Positions 24,234 through 38,000 are shown, counted from the first letter of the stretch. The stretch is 64,000 nt of DNA from Kryptolebias marmoratus (GCF_001649575.2 NC_051434.1:6882225-6946224), one strand, 5' to 3'. The notes: a model not told the origin generated them from the sequence alone. Program-made: numbers and translations.

Positions 24234-27200
24234 TTTCGATTTCAAATGCACCAAGAGAAAAACTAAGGACTATGACTGATCCAATAAAGAACATATGACT
24301 GTTATCAGAAAAAAAAACATCCAATGGAAAGTGGAATCAAGATCCCCATTCGGAAATAAACAAAACCATTACCCAAAAGGAGTGTGTGGGCATCACAATA
24401 AGACAGAAGTCACGAGTCAGGGAAGGAGTAGGTACCTGAGTTTCTTGTCATTACAGGTTTTGATATCAGCACCACGACCTGTAATTCAGCCACACAAAAG
24501 CAAAAATCATTACAGGTAATCATGCCACAAAGCTAAGGCCCTCAGCCTTGCACAAGTCCTAAATCCACAGACCTACACATCTCATCTGGATGGTTAATAA
24601 CGGTAATTATTGGAATTATTAGTACAGAGTTTATTAATCCATCAATGTCCTTTTTGTCAGTTGAAGATTATCTGAAGAAAAGACCTAACTTTGAGTTTGG
24701 TTTTGTAAGATTTCACTTAAAGACGTCTGTTTTTCAAGCACATGTCATAATTTATTCTTTCCAGGTAACTTGTGCGCATTTCTTGGGCCATCTAGAGTAC
24801 TTACACGTATGATTCCAGGAAAAGAATTAAGCAGAACATTTTGTTAAATTACTTTTTAACTATATGAGTGTGCAGAGAGTGGGGGGGTCTGTAAGGGAAA
24901 CTGAAACAGAACAAGAAGATGAGACAGAACAAATAAGAGTTGCAAGCTGTGAAAGAAGCAGGCAGGATTAAACAGATTATGTCACTAAGCCGAGTCCAAC
25001 TGGTGGTTCTCCTCATCAAAACAACTGAATCAAAGCTCAGTCTATCCCTCAGTGCCCTTTGAATCACTGCCTTGGCGTTTGTTTGAGTTTACTTTGCTCT
25101 CTGCGTGAAAGGAAGGTTGAGTGAATCGTGTAAGACAACTGCAGATATGGAGGTGTACAGGTGTGGGTGTGCAGGTGGGTACAGCGGCATCTACTGCCTA
25201 CCTTTTCTTTGAACACGACAAGACCAAATGACCTCAAATAAAGGATGTCTATCTAAACTAAAGCAAATGTAATATTTGTGCTTTTTTGACACCTACCTAC
25301 AACTTACAACTGCCTGTCTGCTTTTAAAACAGAGAAGAAGAACAAATGTCAAGTAACAGATTAACTTTTTTTAACTTTAACTTTTTTTTGTTAGAACACA
25401 AAAAATTTAAGCCATTCTAGTATTATCAGTAATTAATTATTAAGTTTTGTGTGTGATTATAAAATTATGTGCAGAAATATGAAGTTATTTTTAAGAGATA
25501 ATGAATCAGAGTATGTTTTGATCTTTGTATAATAAGACCAGAAACTCCAAGTTTGACACTTTCCTCTTGTAACAAGTCTGCATTTGGAAACATTAGTTTG
25601 TTTATTTCAACTTTTTTTATTCTTAATACAAAACAAAACCAGATGCAGGCTGGGATTTTATCTGATATTTTATCTGGTTGCCTTCTTCTTTTAGCAGGGA
25701 AGTTACTTTGAAAAAAAATCATTAGACTTCCTTTAAAGCTCCTCAGATAATGCTCCACCATTAGGCTGATATAACCTTTCATTTTGTTGCCACTCAGGAA
25801 AGGTTCTGCATCCTGCTTGTGCCCACTGGATGGAACATGAAGAGGGAAATTGAGAAACACCCTTTAGGTTCCCAGAGGATATCAAGTTTTCTCACCTTCT
25901 TGTTCCGATGCATGATAAACACAAATAATATCACAATAAACTGTAGGCACTACAGTAGGAGGCAACCTGCAACACCCTTTCAGCTCAGATTTGTCCATAT
26001 TGAAGCCACTCACAAGTGATTGTGTGGGTGGGAAGCCCTGCCACGGAGAGCCAAACTCACAGATGATTCAAACCTCATGACACTTTCTACAAGAAGGAAA
26101 ACTAAGTCGAGTTCTGTCCCTTGCACAGGAGACCTGTCAGCTGTCATCAGCCTGTTCTGGGCAACTGGCCAAGTTATCAGTCTTCAACAAAAAAAAAAGT
26201 GCATGGAGCCATGCAATGTGTCATTCAAGAGCTACTGTGGCTGGAAGGGACAGCAATAGTTAGACCCGAGCCTCGAGCAGTGTGGGAAGAGGTGTAAACT
26301 AAATCGTCATTAACTCCCTGCTGTTTGTTTCATCACCATCCAGCCTCTCGGGGCAGACATCTTCGTCACTGGTTTTCTGAACAACATCTCCCAGCATGGG
26401 CATGCTGTTATTTTGGGCAGCGACAGAAGGATATTCCATTTACATACTGCACAAACAAAAACAAGAAGGAAAAAGAGAAATAAACACGTATAGGACATTG
26501 ATAGAAACTGGGTCTCAGCATAAATCTATGGCTTCTAAAGTGTGTGTGTACTTTAGTTACTTTGATGAGCCTGAAACAGGTTCATCTGGTTTCTTTTAAC
26601 AGGAGTCACATGTATTTTTACTGGCACGAATGATAATTATTTCGATCTAGAAGTAAACAACATTTCCCTTTTGGAAGTTGACTGTAAATCATCAAATTAG
26701 CGCCACTTTCTGACTGAACACCTGCTGCAGCCCAAACTTTATAACAGCACAGATTGCTCGTGCCAACGACGCATGAATCAGTCTCCCATTCAGAAAAAAA
26801 AATCACACACACCAAACAAAAGAGAGCAAAACTGCAAACCAGTTACAGATTCATGTATGAGCAGCTTCATCGCAGCTGACCCAAACTGAGAATAGAACTG
26901 CTTTTCAACAAGATCACGTGTAGTTGTATCAATTTGTGCATGCAGACATGTTTTTATAGCAATAAACCTGAATTAAATAGAAAGTGCTGTTGGTCTTTGA
27001 ATTTTTGAGTTGTTGTTAATACAGCTAAATGATATAGTATTTGATTATACAGCAGCAATAAGAGTTATGGGAATCAACAAATGAAAAGCAATTATTCAAG
27101 GTGTATTTTTAAATTTTTTTATTTTCCCATTTATATACATGAAAATGGCCGGACTTAAAACATGTGCTGATGCCAGTCAGTAGGGAAGGTAGGTCCTTTC

Positions 27201-28189
27201 CAAGCTTCAATGTCCATGTTTTTATCTATCAATCTCTAGGTCATATACAGTAGTACACACCACCACCTCCTCGTTAGTGGACAGCAGTCTGACGCATTTT
27301 CTGGTTTGATTTCATAAAAGCAGCTTTTACGATTGTGTTGTTGGCCTTAAGCATTAGTAAAGAAATAAACAACACAGAGGTTTTGATATGCAACAGGACC
27401 AGAGGCAACTTTGAGTGTGGTGTGCATATTTATTGACGTGATGTTAGGTGGGTGTGTGAGAGAAAAATCTTATAGCGTTTTTTGCGATTTTACAGTCTGA
27501 TAATGGCTTACAGTATTTTGTTTTTAAGTGACCTCAGCCAGCAGATATTGGAGAACATGAACGCTCACAAGAAAACTTTAAACATTTTTATTTTCATCAC
27601 AGAGGCTGCCTCAACTGCAGAGTTTATTTGTCGTATGCTCGATAAGTTCATCAAGACCTTATGTAGTGTGTATATTTCAATTCTCCTGAATCACCGTTGA
27701 CAGGTTCTTGCAGTCTCCTTAGTTTTTAGACATCTTTTTGACATCATCTACCAAGAACACTCGCCTTTATCTACGTCACTTACAGGTTAATAAATCTGCC
27801 CTAGATGACATTTGATGGAGTTTCTGACACGCGTTTCTCCAGCTGAGCTTTGAACATGAGAAATCGTGTTGAGCTGCAGCTGGCCTCTGACATGAATTTC
27901 CTTCTCGGCTCATTTAAAGATGCTGTCGTAATACTTGCGTGTCATGGAACTATGAGCTGTGTTTGATGGTCAAAGTGACTCCCGTTGGAAGATTGAGTGC
28001 ATGAGCAAAAGAACAACTGAGTGAATCATCAGTAAAGGTCCCTGAGAGGCAGGAAACTCACCGGAATTATATTAAAAAGGTTTCCTATATAATTAAATAC
28101 GTGTGTCAAATCGCTATTTCAACAACAAAAAAAAGTATCAGAACAAAAGGGCTCAATACATTACTACAGGAAGTGGTGAACAAGGGAAA
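24234..28189. other. Intergenic, no gene recognised
   Basis: No exon, RNA gene or bounded transposon recognised. The 131-codon minus frame at 25465-25860 is Phe/Lys-rich and matches nothing I know. Confidence 0.4.
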
Positions 28190-28971
28190 AAAAAATGTCA
28201 GTGCAAGAGATTCTCAATCCGTCATCTGAAGCCCTCTTTAAAAGCCACACAACTGAGCAATCTAAGCGTCAAATTATCTGCACCTGTCAAAAGGTATACA
28301 CCTGCTGTCACAGCCCCCAGGATCAGCACCAGTGCAACACATTTCAGGTCTACCACCAAGCAAGAGACAGCGTGAAGACCCAGGAACTCTCCACACAGGT
28401 CAAAATTATAAAAAATAAAAAAAGAGAGACACAGAGATGCTGCTACCACAGTAAACCTGTCAAGAAAAGGTTATCCACTGAAACTGACCAGAGAGGCAGC
28501 CAAGCGGACTCTGATGGAGCTGGGCAGCGTTTCTGCAGATGGGATTTGTCTATAAGACCACTACAAGCTGCATGGGGCTTATCGGAAGAGTGCTGACAAA
28601 AAAAACTGTTTAATAGAAAAGACAAAACAAAGCAGACTGTTTGAAATTTATTCACTAAACATGTAGAAGAAAGTGCTACGGTTAGATGAGACTAAAACTT
28701 TACATTTTGGCCATCATAATCAACACCATGTCTGAGGCAAATCTACCACCTGTCATCATGTTGGGAACACCTGCACCACAGCGAAGCATGGTGGTGGCAA
28801 CAGTGCTTGTAGGAAAGATGTGAGGCACAAAATGTAAAACAAATCCTTGAGGGAAGCAACTCTCCAGCTGTTTAACAGTTAGAGAGTGGTTGTGTCAAAA
28901 CCCAGACCTCAACCTAAAAGAGAAGCTCTGGTTTGATATAAAGATTGTTTGACACAAGCAGCTCTAACCTG
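28190..28971 (+). pseudogene. Decayed Tc1-like transposase gene, 5' part
   Basis: A broken Tc1/mariner transposase copy. Around 28680-28800 the DNA reads like the conserved fish Tc1 segment 'GATGAGAC..AAA..TTTGGCCATCA', followed by GCATGGTGGTGGCAAC, which encodes KHGGGN (a Tc1 hallmark). Around 28900 it encodes PDLN. Frameshifts and stops prevent a continuous frame, so it is inactive. The copy is interrupted at 28971 by an LTR and resumes at 29376. The upstream limit is approximate and I did not find the left terminal repeat. Confidence 0.75.
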
Positions 28972-29193
28972 TGTGAGGTTTGGGGGTTTTCTTGTTTCTG
29001 TTCGAGGTTATTGTTCATGTTTTGTTAGTTATCTTTGTTTGTGCTGTCTCTGTTTCCTGGTTTTTGTGTCTACCCTCAGTCAACACTTGGTTTTCTGCCA
29101 CGCCCACCTCCTCAATGATCATCCTCTGTGCTTAAAACCCGGTCATTTACTCCACTTCTCCACCGGTTCATTGCTCAATGCTTGCTGTTCAGT

Positions 29194-29228
<35 letters not shown>

Positions 29229-29370
29229 TTCTGTTCCTAGCTGAGTTTTTGTCTTGTGTTGCTGACTCGACAGCCTTTTGTTTTTGTTTATCTTTTAGTT
29301 TAATAAATTAGTTACTTTTATATTATGAGTCTGCGCTCTGGGTTCATCTCCATCACCACTGATCCTGATA
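28972..29370 (+). mobile_element. Solo LTR inserted inside the Tc1-like relic
   Basis: The element begins TGTGAGGTTTGGGGG and ends GATCCTGATA, with the last CA apparently mutated to TA. ACCTG copies at 28967-28971 and 29371-29375 are the target duplication. Across the empty site the Tc1 sequence continues as TAACCTGAAGGATCTGCAGC, confirming the boundaries. AATAAA near 29,302 marks the plus orientation. It belongs with the 7604-8018 LTR (shared CTGCCACGCCCA and TTAAAACCC..TCATTT/TCATCT strings). A (TCCCTG)5 hexamer array lies at 29196-29227. Confidence 0.8.
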
Positions 29371-29375
29371 ACCTG

Positions 29376-29530
29376 AAGGATCTGCAGCAGTTTGATCATG
29401 AAGAATGGACAAAAATAACAATAGTTAGATGTGCCAAAAAAATCAATTAAACTCCAGGTTATAAAGCAACAAAACTGTAGATTAGTAATGTAAAACAACT
29501 TGTGCTTTTAGCTGCAAGCAGAAATACAAT
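29376..29530 (+). pseudogene. Decayed Tc1-like transposase gene, 3' part
   Basis: Continuation of the interrupted copy. AAGGATCTGCAGCAGTTT is followed by GAAGAATGGACAAAAAT and TTAGATGTGCCA, which correspond to the C-terminal region of fish Tc1 transposases (family pattern EQF..EEWA.I). Similarity fades past about 29,530, so the end is approximate. No intact right terminal repeat was identified before the next element at 29576. Confidence 0.65.
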
Positions 29531-29575
29531 ATACGGTACCCTAAATAGGTTTTTGATTTAAAAAAATCAAAAAAC

Positions 29576-30210
29576 TGTCAAGACTCGGGAGGTACTGTCC
29601 AGAAGAGCGAAACCAAGACCAAACACAGAGACGGAAGTAAAAGGTACATGAATTTATTTACAGGGTGAGACTATATACAGTGGGCGGTGTCCGGAGTGGT
29701 CTGCAAGAGAAGGAGAGCTAGGTGAGTCTCGGGTACAGGTCTTGATCCACACGGCAACAAGGAAGTGGTTATAATGTCTCTTTGTTTGCTTACAGATCCN
29801 NNNNNNNNNNNNNNNNNNNNNNNNNNNNNNNNNNNNNNNNNNNNNNNNNNNNNNNNNNNNNNNNNNNNNNNNNNNNNNNNNNNNNNNNNNNNNNNNNNNN
29901 NNNNNNNNNNNNNNNNNNNNNNNNNNNNNNNNNNNNNNNNNNNNNNNNNNNNNNNNNNNNNNNNNNNNNNNNNNNNNNNNNNNNNNNNNNNNNNNNNNNN
30001 NNNNNNNNNNNNNNNNNNNNNNNNNNNNNNNNNNNNNNNNNNNNNNNNNNNNNNNNNNATCTAACCCAGTAGGTTCGATGCTCCAGCGAAGGTCTGATCA
30101 CCGCCTGCTGCTTAAATCCTGGCTGGTCTCATCAGTGGTATGAGGAACACCTGTGGAACAATAATTAGTGGCGCCGCCCAGAGGGCGGAACCAAAACCCA
30201 GATCCTCACA
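29576..30210 (-). mobile_element. LTR-like element interrupted by an N gap
   Basis: The left end is TGTCAAGACTCGGG and the right end GATCCTCACA, giving TG...CA termini. On the minus strand it begins TGTGAGGATCTGGG, close to the start of the 28972 LTR, and has AATAAA near the other end. A perfect target duplication is not visible (AAAAC left, AAAGT right), so exact ends or later mutation remain uncertain. Length is unknown because of the gap. Confidence 0.55.
29800..30058. other. Assembly gap (259 N)
   Basis: A run of 259 undetermined bases. It lies inside a repeat, the usual cause of such gaps. Open frames across it are artefacts. Confidence 0.99.
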
Positions 30211-31422
30211 AAAGTAAAGATTTTTTGTAACCTTTCTTTGTTTTTGTTCTATAAAAAACATTGAGGAAATGAGAGAGCGCTGTCGCTGGAGTCACTTAGT
30301 GTCAAAGAGTACCTTTTTTTACTTTAATAGAAAAATTTAATATTAGCACCGTGATTCATTTGATTTCACAAACAAGCTGATGTTTCGACACTACTGTTGA
30401 AATGAACTCTTTCCCTCCTGCAGCTTCTCATTTGGCTGATACAATCAGCGGTTCCAGTAGTCGGTCAGAGTGGTACTTCAGAGGACTTTACCAACGAAAT
30501 CTGAATGTTCCTGCTTCGCCTAAAAAAGTGTGAATTACGACTGTGCTTTGGCAAATGTGTTTTCTATTAAAAGTATCTCTTATTCTTTCTTTCTAATTTT
30601 CTCTGAATGAGAGAGATGTGAGTGGATTTAATTGACAAAGTAACTCAACATGTCTCAGTGACGAAAAACTGTTTCCTTACTTTGAGTGGATTTCAAGAAG
30701 TTGTGACGTCTTTGTTTTTGTTTTGTCAAAATCTTTTACTAACACGTACTCTCAACATTTCCGTTTTTCATTTAAATTTTTCACACGAGGCACTGTTTGT
30801 GTGAGGATTTCTCCTCCATTCAAAACAACAGACTGTTCCCGTTCACTTTGATGTGTTATTTTTATTTTATTTTGTGTCACGTTATGATGTTGTTGTCTTG
30901 GTTTTGAATCATATCTGAAAACTGAAACAATTTATCAGAAGGTACTAGTCTCAAGGAACATGTTCAGCTTTGGAGAAATAAGAGTACACAATGATTCAGT
31001 CCCCCCACTCCAACTACTGTGTACCACCAGAAATAATGTTTGTTTTTGTTCCGAAAACAGCAATTTTAAATGAAGGCAAAACAATACGGAGCCTCGCTGA
31101 TTCCAGGTAAGTCATTTCACTGTAAACAAACTGACTATGATGCAGTCATTCAGATGTAAACAAGGAAAAATGGGCCAATCTTTAGCCGGTCATCTTGTTG
31201 TCACAAGTCTCCTACAAGATCAAAAATAATCACTGACAGGTAACGGGAATAGCATTTTCTTGTTACTGTAGAAATTGTCAAAAAGTAATGTATTTTGTAG
31301 TCAGTTAACTTTGATTTGCTGGAAGCAGGAAAACTCATTTCCACAGGAAATGCCATTTCCACACATTACACCCACTGACCTACGTAAAAACAAACTTGAA
31401 TTAAGATAAAATGAATATTTTC
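30211..31422. other. Intergenic, no gene recognised
   Basis: AT-rich sequence with no exon or transposon that I can assign. Confidence 0.4.
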
Positions 31423-31757
31423 CTATCCATCCATCTATTTTCTTTACCTGCTTTTCATTTTCGGGTCACGGGGGAGGCGGAACATATCTCTAGTCGTCAC
31501 TGTTTGAGAGGCAGGGTACACCCTGGACAGGTCGCAAACAAACAAACAAACAACCGCTCTCGCTCACACCTAGGGGAATTTAGAGTTACCAAGCAACCTA
31601 ACATGCTCGTTTTTCGTCAGCGGGAAGAAACCGGAGTACTCAGAGAAAAGTAAAGGGAGAACGAGTGAACTCCACCCAGAAAGGCCCCAAGCTGGGAAAC
31701 GAACCTGTCACCTTCTCCCTGTGAGGTGATAGCTCTAACCACTGCTCCGCCATGCAG
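31423..31757 (-). mobile_element. Near full-length tRNA-headed SINE, minus strand
   Basis: Read on the minus strand, a tRNA-like head (GGCGGAGCAGTGGTTAGAGC, then a B-box-like AGGTTCGTTTCCC) leads into GGGGCCTTTCTGGGTGGAG. Next come GAGTACTCCGG and a tail with GCGACCTGTCCAGGGTGTAC, ending in (ATGG)n near 31,423. This head, body and tail order is the common fish SINE layout. The shared tail at 17284-17391 and shared body at 23973-24233 support a family. The (GTTT)n stretch inside is an expanded simple repeat. Confidence 0.8.
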
Positions 31758-33294
31758 ACATAAATTCTTTTTATGAGCTCAAAACAAATTTAAAGAAAGT
31801 AGAATTCCTTAAAGGCATTTTTTTTGTATGCTTTAATTGGTTAAAAAGCAATTTACATATTTTCTATTCAGTTGCTTTATGTTTTGATCAATTTAGAGCT
31901 AAACATGTGTAAATGTGATGAATTGGTGGAGGAAACAGGACCCAAAAGCAGGCAAAGGAGACAGCAGGCAGCCACGTGAATAAATTCAAGAACTTGTATT
32001 AATTACAGTTATAAATGGCATCATTTGAAGGCAAAAACAACAAGGCTCGAGCAGTAAAAGAAGGGTCTAACAAAACAAGCGTGGAGTGTATTTATGCTGC
32101 GGAGATAATGACTCGATGCATTGCAGGTGCACTGATTAAACATGAAACCTGGTGGAACAGGAAAGAAAGAAAAAACTAAAAGAATTAAGATGATCATTAC
32201 TGGGGGGGAAAAAGAGCTGAAAGGCACTCAAGTAAGAAATTAAAAAACACTAGACCTAAGAGGAAAGAACAAAATATACTGGAAATAAATAGTTCCTTCT
32301 TCACCTACATTGTATTACAACAAGTATTCAGGGTTTTTTTTTTCGTTTGCTTGTGTGTTTTTTAAGGATAAAATTCCAAACACTGGTTTTGTCAGCTGTA
32401 ACACATTCAACAACATAATCTTGCTGATAATGATGATCATAAATGTGTTTAAAATCCCTTTACTGAACACTATCAAGTTACAAATGAATCAAATGACCTC
32501 AAAGAATGCTCTGAGTTGTCCAGGGAGTTGCTCAGAGTGAAGGAATGACAGGGACTCAGAAACTCTTCGCACTTCTTTGGAGAATCTTTGTTTTTGGAGT
32601 CATTTTGGATTGTTTTATTTGGGTTTTTTTGTGTACATTGGATGTATGGATGTGGACTGGAATTTCATTAATGAATCAAACTGCCTGTTGTGCACATTTT
32701 CTAATAAAAAAAATGTTTCCAACGGTAACTTGTTACACCCACAATGGTAACTGCTTCTAATTGGTTAATTATCGCACCCGCACTGTGTTGGTCTATATTT
32801 TGTTGCAGGTTACATACTTGTCCTGTTTTCCTGTGGACACCTAAGGTCCATAATCACATATAACTTGGCAGCACTTTAGTGTTTTTCTTCATGGATTTTT
32901 TTTATCCACTTCCTGTATCATTTAACTGATATTTTATTACTCATTCTCACCTTCCTGCTGTGTCTGGGCTCCTTCTTCGCACACATTTGTTGACATTTTC
33001 TCAAGTAGAAAAGTAACGTCAGTGGTGCTTTCCAGGTTGACTCATTCACCAGTCAGTTAAAGGATAATTTCACATATTTTAGTTTAGTATAACATGTATA
33101 TAACTCAAATTCATTTTGTGAGAAATCAGGATATTGCATTTTTCCATATTTTGCATTCTCATGAGCATTACTTGCTGTCTTATTTTCTTGCAGTCAGTCC
33201 CACATGTCATTCATTTGGTCTCAGTTTTAGTTATACTGTAATAAATATGTGGAGAACAAGCAGAGTCGTCCAGTAAATGGCAAACGGCCTTATG
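31758..33294. other. Intergenic; possible LTR-like remnant
   Basis: From about 31,915 to 32,250 the DNA (GGAGGAAACAGGACCCAAAAG, then GAATAAATTCAAG) resembles a minus-strand fish LTR, but no target duplication or clear right end was found. The rest has no recognisable feature. Confidence 0.35.
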
Positions 33295-33545
33295 TTATAA
33301 AGCACCTTTCAGCCTTTTAAGTTCCAAAAAGCACTTTGTAAAGGTCTTACCTTTCAGCCCATCAGACGCACAATTACACATTAGTTGCAGAAGAGCTTCG
33401 AAGCAAGGTGTTCGTCTGCTGTTAGGAGCATCTCAGAGTTCATCATACTTTCCAAGAGAACCCATCTGCACAAGTGGAGGGGCCAAAGATTGCACCAATA
33501 ACCCTGAAACTATTATATAACTGACTGAGCTACTTGAATCACAAA
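33295..33545 (-). repeat. Degenerate tRNA-derived repeat, minus strand
   Basis: On the minus strand GTAGCTCAGTCAGTTATATA resembles a tRNA A-box region, and TTTCAGGGTTATTGGTGC a decayed B-box region. They are followed by body sequence ending in AAAGTGCTTTTTGGAAC and AGGTGCTTTATAACA. This layout matches an old, widespread fish tRNA-related repeat. It is too divergent to be a functional tRNA gene, having no clover-leaf or anticodon arm I can fold. Confidence 0.5.
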
Positions 33546-34939
33546 AAGTCAGCAGGTCACTAAACTAAATGCAGTCATCCCTATGGTTACCCTGCAATAC
33601 TTTGTTTTAACAAATATGCATGTGTGTTGAGAATGGGGGGAAAAGTTTTAAAAAATAATTTTAAAAAACCTAATTAAAGCATGTTTCTATAGTAAGATTG
33701 CATCTAATTTGTAAACTGAAACCGACAAAGTTGTTTAACTGTACCTCCTGGGTACCTGCATTCCCGCTTCAAATTAACTTCTAATTTAATTCTTGTTTGT
33801 TTGTAAATAAATTGAAAGCGCAGTCAGGTTTTCAGCTCCGCTAATTAAATATGAAGCTGATTCCACAACTCCTCCAAACCCTTTCAAACCTGTTTGAGTT
33901 AATCCCAGTTGAAAAGGCCAATTCAATCTAGAATGGGGGTAATTCCTGTTGGAATGTGGCCCAAACAATTTGGAAGAGAGAGGAAACAGGAGACCGGGCT
34001 TATTGTGTACAAACTGGATTTAGTCATATTTCTCTCCTGCTTGTTTCTGTGTAGAATGACAGGAAGACAGAACTTGTTTTACACAAATACATACAAATTA
34101 ACACATGAGATACTGAGAAGTTTAAAGCATTTCAGTTCCATAGAAGGCAGATGGAACAATCTGGATTCGGCCCTCATCAAATGATTTTGCATTTGTTTTT
34201 TAAGTGGAACATCATTGAGCAGGGCTGCTGTCTATAATTAAGTATTGATGCAGGGCAATAATCATAGAAGCTTTCATTCGAAGACCAGCATCATTTTATC
34301 TCATTGTATTGCCAGTCGATTCAGCAGCATCTCTGCACCGTTCTGTCTGCTCCTCGGCTGGTTGTCACAGCAGCACCTCGACCCTGCTGCTTGTATGTTT
34401 GTGCTTATTAGAAAGCGCTGGAAACAGATGACTTGCAGAAACTGGGGCAAACCTGCGGAGACACCTCACAGATAGGGAAAAAGGTGTCATTCTGTCATAA
34501 TATCCTGCACAGCAGTCACGAGAAACACAAATATGTCTCATAGATACAGTCATTACCGGGGGACATGTGAAAAAATATTAGATTTGGAGAGGAAAGACTG
34601 CTGGGAGAGCCCATCTTACATAAAAAAATAAATAAATCTACACAGTGCATGTGTTTGTGCTCACCTTTAAGGCCATCTTTAGGAGAACTAGTTTAAGTTT
34701 TAAAACTCAAGAATAAGTACACATTGAGACGTTTTTTGTTATGTTTTAAAGGGATGCCTGAAGGCAAATTTAATTTTTCAAGTCAGATTTGGATTTAAAT
34801 TTGGTCAAAGTCTGTAATTTGACATTTTGTTTTTCTGAACTAGATGAAATACAAACATTGTCTGATTTTGGTTTCTTCAGAAAATGGTTGAAAAATGTGT
34901 GGACTTAAGTGCAAGAGATGAATCTTCAGAAAGTCAAAG

Positions 34940-35000
<61 letters not shown>

Positions 35001-38000
35001 TGTCATCTAAAGTGCACTGGAGCATATGTTTGCTTGATTGAGAGTATTTGTGGACATGCAGTCTTTTATCTCTGGGCAAAAGGATGAAGTAAAGTTTACA
35101 GAACAACATGACCTTTGTGCTAATTTATTTTCTGCCATGAGTCAAGTCACCAAAATATTGCGTTTGTGCGAAGGCTTTTGCGTAATTGAAGCTAAGAAAA
35201 CCTATTTACCTTCAGACAGAGAAACAAGTGGAAAAACCTTTATTTCAACATTCTGTTAGAAATATCTGAAGGACATCTTACTGTCAGCAACCTGTGCAGC
35301 AAAGAGCCTAAATAGATATGATAGATAGACAGCAAAGTCAAAAAATGATCTATCAAATGTGTGCAACCTGTTTTTTTATGTGGTTTGGTGACTAATGATT
35401 CAGAGCTTTGCAGAACAAAGATGCAAACTGTAAATGTGTGCATTTTTAGGAGAAATAGACAACAAAAATATATGACAGGTGTCGTATTTATGCCATCTAT
35501 AAACTTAAAGCCATGCTTGATTCATCAGTCGTAAAAACTGTGAAGATGGTCTTTGAGTGGACAAGGCTGTGAAGAACTCTTTGAAATCTGACATATTATT
35601 TGTTCTGATCATTAAGAATCCGCCCTACTCGAATCAAAGGACCTTGCCATGAGAACGCAGAAGAAAAGAGACGCAGTAGAAAAGAGCTCATCATGTTGTC
35701 TCTGCATAGCCTGTTCCTCTCTGCTAGACAAGAGCAGAAAAATGGATTTCCGGGAAGCCCATATATGGTCAGGCAACGATGAGGTGTGCAACAGATGAGT
35801 CATGGTGCAGACTCCCACACTCCCCTCAGCCGTACATGTGTGCAAGACAGAGACGGAGAGAGAGACCGGTGAGGCGACCAGAGAAGAAAGAAAGAAAAAA
35901 CACTGCAAAAACTGTGTAAAGCAAATGTTAAAGCCAAGTAATGGTGTTCGCATTGTCACATTTCCACAGAGAGTAATGTGAGCAGAGAACAACAGCAATG
36001 ATTGGGCATTGCTTCAGTCTCTGCTCTGATAAAAGCTCTTTTCTGTTTTCCAAAAGCACTTTGCAGTGTTCAACCTGCAGCCACCGGCTTCATACAGCTC
36101 TGCTCCACATGTGTGCATCGCTTCGTGCATGCAAAATGAAGTGTTTGCATTAGTGTGGAAGTTACACAATTTCAGGATCGTTTTCCACATATTTACCATA
36201 TCTTTCACACAGGTTTTCTTATGCATGAGCAAGATTACTTTATTTTTTTATTTTTTTATTTTGCAATGCAGTGGAAAGGGTGAAAGCATGACCCTCCCTC
36301 TTTTCTGGAAAAGAGTATTGCAGAAACAGTACAGGCAAAGAGAAAGGTCTGCAGATCTGCAGCTAGTCAGGTTAACCTACAACATCTGACCTGAGTGGAG
36401 ACAGAAGCAGATTTATTTGGATTCGAATCAAAACGTTTGAGCTTAATCTTAGTAAATTTGGAAAATATCCATGGGTTTCAAAATGTGAGGCAATGGGATT
36501 ATCCTTAAATGGTTGGTAATGAACCAATCACAATTTGCTTCATCTCAGCACCTTTTTATATTCGTGGCAGTTTTCTGACAAAATGTGTTTCTGTGGTGTG
36601 GCTTTAATTGGATCTGGTGCCAAGTTATTAAGGTTTCTGACCATTTAATACACCATTATTTCCTCCCAAGATTCCTTTTCATTTGTTACTTTGTCAAATT
36701 TAGTTTTACTCAATTAAATTAAACAATTCTGATCTCATTTGCAGTTTACCAACTCCGCCTCCTGTCTAAATGAATCTGATCCAGTATTTTCCTGTCCTAA
36801 ACCTTATTTATGTCCTATCTTAATTATAATTGTGTCCACAGATTTATAATTGATGTTAGATCCTTCACATTAGGTCTTTTGCACTTGATTTCATTATCAA
36901 TTGTAATAAGTTTTGTCTAAAATGAGTTGAAAATTTTTTAAAAAGAGAATTCACAAACATTCACAATAAGTTCAAAGGTTAAATGTCGTATTTTACGTGA
37001 TTCGATATTTAAACTTTATACCATTTAGTTTCAACTTGTGCAATAAATTGTTAAATTTGAGTAATAGTTGAATTCTGGTTTTTAGTCACTTATTAAGAGA
37101 GTTTTATATTCTGGTAAATCTGAGACTGATTTATTAAACAGATTTTACAAAAGGTGGACCTTTACGACAGTAAAATTATTATTATGCTGTGATTCATTAC
37201 ACCTGTGCGTATATTCTAGGGAGAAAAATATAAACAAATCTACTATCTAATGAACAATATTTAATTAATTTCTCTAAGAGTCAAATTAAAATGCAGATCA
37301 CAAAGGAAGAAGCCACATATGTACTTTGTTTATTGTTGTTTTTTTACTTTAAAACTCAATAGATACAAAGTGTGAAGCATAAATTAAAGAATTCAGTGTC
37401 ATGGGTGCATAATAAGCACAGTTTATGAATCAATTTAGGTAATTACTACTTTAGATTGGGTCGTGCAAAACTGTTCCTTGGTACCGTAATAGTGGTCAGG
37501 CAAAACTATCATTCTTTGTCCTTTTTATACTATTTTTAAGAACATATTTTTAAAATGGGAATTGTGACGTTCATCAGACTTGCTGGACGTGTTTGTATTG
37601 TTGAAAATGTGTGCGTGTATTTATTTCTTGTCTGTTTATATGTGGATGTTTCATCAGCGCAGGCATTGGGACAGCCCTTAGGTTCACAGCAAAGGTTAGT
37701 ACAGTTAGGTGTAATGAAATTAGTTGTATTGAAATGTTGCTTGTTTCCAACCAAGTGATAGAAATCCTTCTGTCTACATCTCAGTAGATAATTAATTAAA
37801 CATGTCTAAATTGTCAAACATTTGCTTTAAGACCCATTCTGTGGGGATGATAGATGTCTGTTCCCTGTTTGTATTTTGCTCATAAATTAAGCCACTGTGA
37901 TTAACACTTCTGTCAATGTTTTCTTTTTTTTAATTCTTCAAACTTGGCAGAAAAAACTTGAGCTTGTTAAGGATATAAATCGAATTTGGTTGTGAGATGT

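Noticed and set aside
29765..30101. Frames of about 100 codons containing X
   Set aside because: They are artefacts of the N gap.
33295..33545. Possible functional tRNA gene on the minus strand
   Set aside because: A- and B-box-like strings are present, but the sequence does not fold as a tRNA and looks like an old tRNA-derived repeat.
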